Part shown: positions 63,390 to 64,000 of the stretch, one piece after another
Position numbering within the stretch: position 1 is the stretch's first letter
How the letters are laid out: each line of letters begins with the position of its first letter
From: Nitrosopolaris sp035691865
Lineage (GTDB): Archaea > Thermoproteota > Nitrososphaeria > Nitrososphaerales > Nitrososphaeraceae
DNA: 64,000 bases
NCBI GenBank assembly: GCA_035691865.1
Contig: DASSIM010000104.1
Coordinates: 3,358-67,357 of the forward strand
Direction of reading: 5' to 3'
Notes under the pieces: generated by a model
The model's input: only the letters and a program-made list of their open reading frames with translations
Databases searched by the model: none
Told to the model about the DNA's origin: nothing
Position numbers and translations under genes: made by a program

Positions 63390-64000
63390 GATCTGGTGTT
63401 TTACTCACACCTTCTTCGTTTGTTCATAGCAAAAGTTCGTTTTTCACAACCGAGGCATTTCAATGACAAGCAATAATGCACACGTTCCCTCTGAGTGGAC
63501 ATGTAGTTCTTCCCTTTGTGCAGAGATGGAGATGGTAATGCACAATAAGCTAAAAATTACAATAAATGATGAATGTGCGCATTCAAATTTGCACTTATAT
63601 TTGTAAGGACGGTACACCTTGGACAGCCATTTCACTCATTAGATTGTCAACGCGACTATCAGTACTTCGCGTCATTTATTACTGAGTGAATCAATAGAAT
63701 ATGAACTTCAGATTCACAGGAACCATGGAACCGATATTGCTGCCCCGAGCCCAATGCCACGTTCTGCTAACGGGCAACAAGTGTTGATCCCGGACTATTA
63801 TTAGAATGGAATAGAACGGTATCTACAAACTTACAATTAGACGCCTGAGTATCACCAGCGAAGATTTAGATCAGGCAGACTAAGAGCGGATATTGATGTT
63901 CTAGAAATGGCGTTTTGTTCCGTTAAGACAATGTCGATCCTGCTGGCTGGCTATTTGGATGTACTGTAACTACATATTTGCAATTAGATGCTTTTGTATC
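63390..64000. other. Intergenic region to window end, nothing recognised
   Basis: Frames are short. Two stretches near 63820-63855 and 63965-64000 are loosely similar (about 24 of 35 bases), too weak to call a repeat. Confidence 0.4.

Noticed and set aside
63820..64000. Two loosely similar 35-base stretches
   Set aside because: About 24 of 35 positions match, within chance for AT-rich DNA.
1..64000. CRISPR arrays, insertion sequences, prophage or rRNA genes
   Set aside because: No regularly spaced repeats, transposase motifs, phage genes or rRNA signatures were found on either strand.

Overview
This window reads as chromosome of an ammonia-oxidising-type archaeon (Thaumarchaeota/Nitrososphaeria, probably a soil Nitrososphaera/Nitrosocosmicus relative). 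The support is archaeal ribosomal proteins L32e and L19e, archaeal NAC, prefoldin alpha, MBF1, HflX, Trm56, DtdA (archaeal D-aminoacyl-tRNA deacylase), preQ0-pathway genes, a DUF6659-like protein, TATA boxes about 25-30 bases before apparently leaderless starts, and a tRNA gene with bulge-helix-bulge introns. The DNA is AT-rich, with long gaps between genes. No amo, rRNA, IS element or CRISPR array is visible.

Layout. 0.3-6 kb: a decayed oligoendopeptidase F gene, a secreted HtrA-like protease and a large Ser/Thr/Asn-rich surface protein. 6.3-10.6 kb: a queD-queC pair, in which QueD carries an extra N-terminal nuclease-like domain, then valS. 10.7-17.5 kb: a DUF6659-like protein, a two-domain rhodanese, ATP-type PEP carboxykinase, a tRNA-Gln(CUG) with three introns, a YkgJ-type cysteine cluster protein, Fe/Mn superoxide dismutase, and the L32e-L19e operon. 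18-26 kb is mostly minus strand: Nudix, DtdA, a siroheme nitrite/sulfite reductase followed by a rhodanese, and a PhoU-like/MBF1/HflX/Trm56 cluster whose last gene appears to start with CTG. 26-35 kb: PUA protein and NAC, an RNase H-fold orphan, a small zinc ribbon, an ArsR regulator divergent from a broken AHSA1-like gene, a PAC3-like protein overlapping a UbiD decarboxylase, a nucleotide-sugar dehydrogenase, a SirB1-like protein and a GNAT pseudogene. 35-50 kb: dCMP deaminase, Rieske protein, the pfdA-ftsY-argF operon, an orphan solute-binding protein, NAD(P)HX dehydratase, a geranylgeranyl-reductase-like flavoprotein, a radical SAM protein and DNA ligase. 50-64 kb is an accessory region of secreted repeat proteins, a frameshifted matrixin, a long decayed surface-protein gene, a Na+/H+ antiporter and two more members of the surface-protein family seen at 4 kb.

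How the genes fit together. Translation and RNA modification dominate the core (valS, L32e, L19e, NAC, HflX, DtdA, Trm56, preQ0 genes, tRNA-Gln). Central metabolism is represented by pckA, argF, dCMP deaminase and a UbiD protein that may serve the archaeal mevalonate pathway. The less usual content is the triple-intron tRNA, the QueD fusion, an FtsY with its acidic region at the C-terminus, a three-member secreted family defined by two cysteines 53-54 residues apart, and many genes caught in mid-decay.
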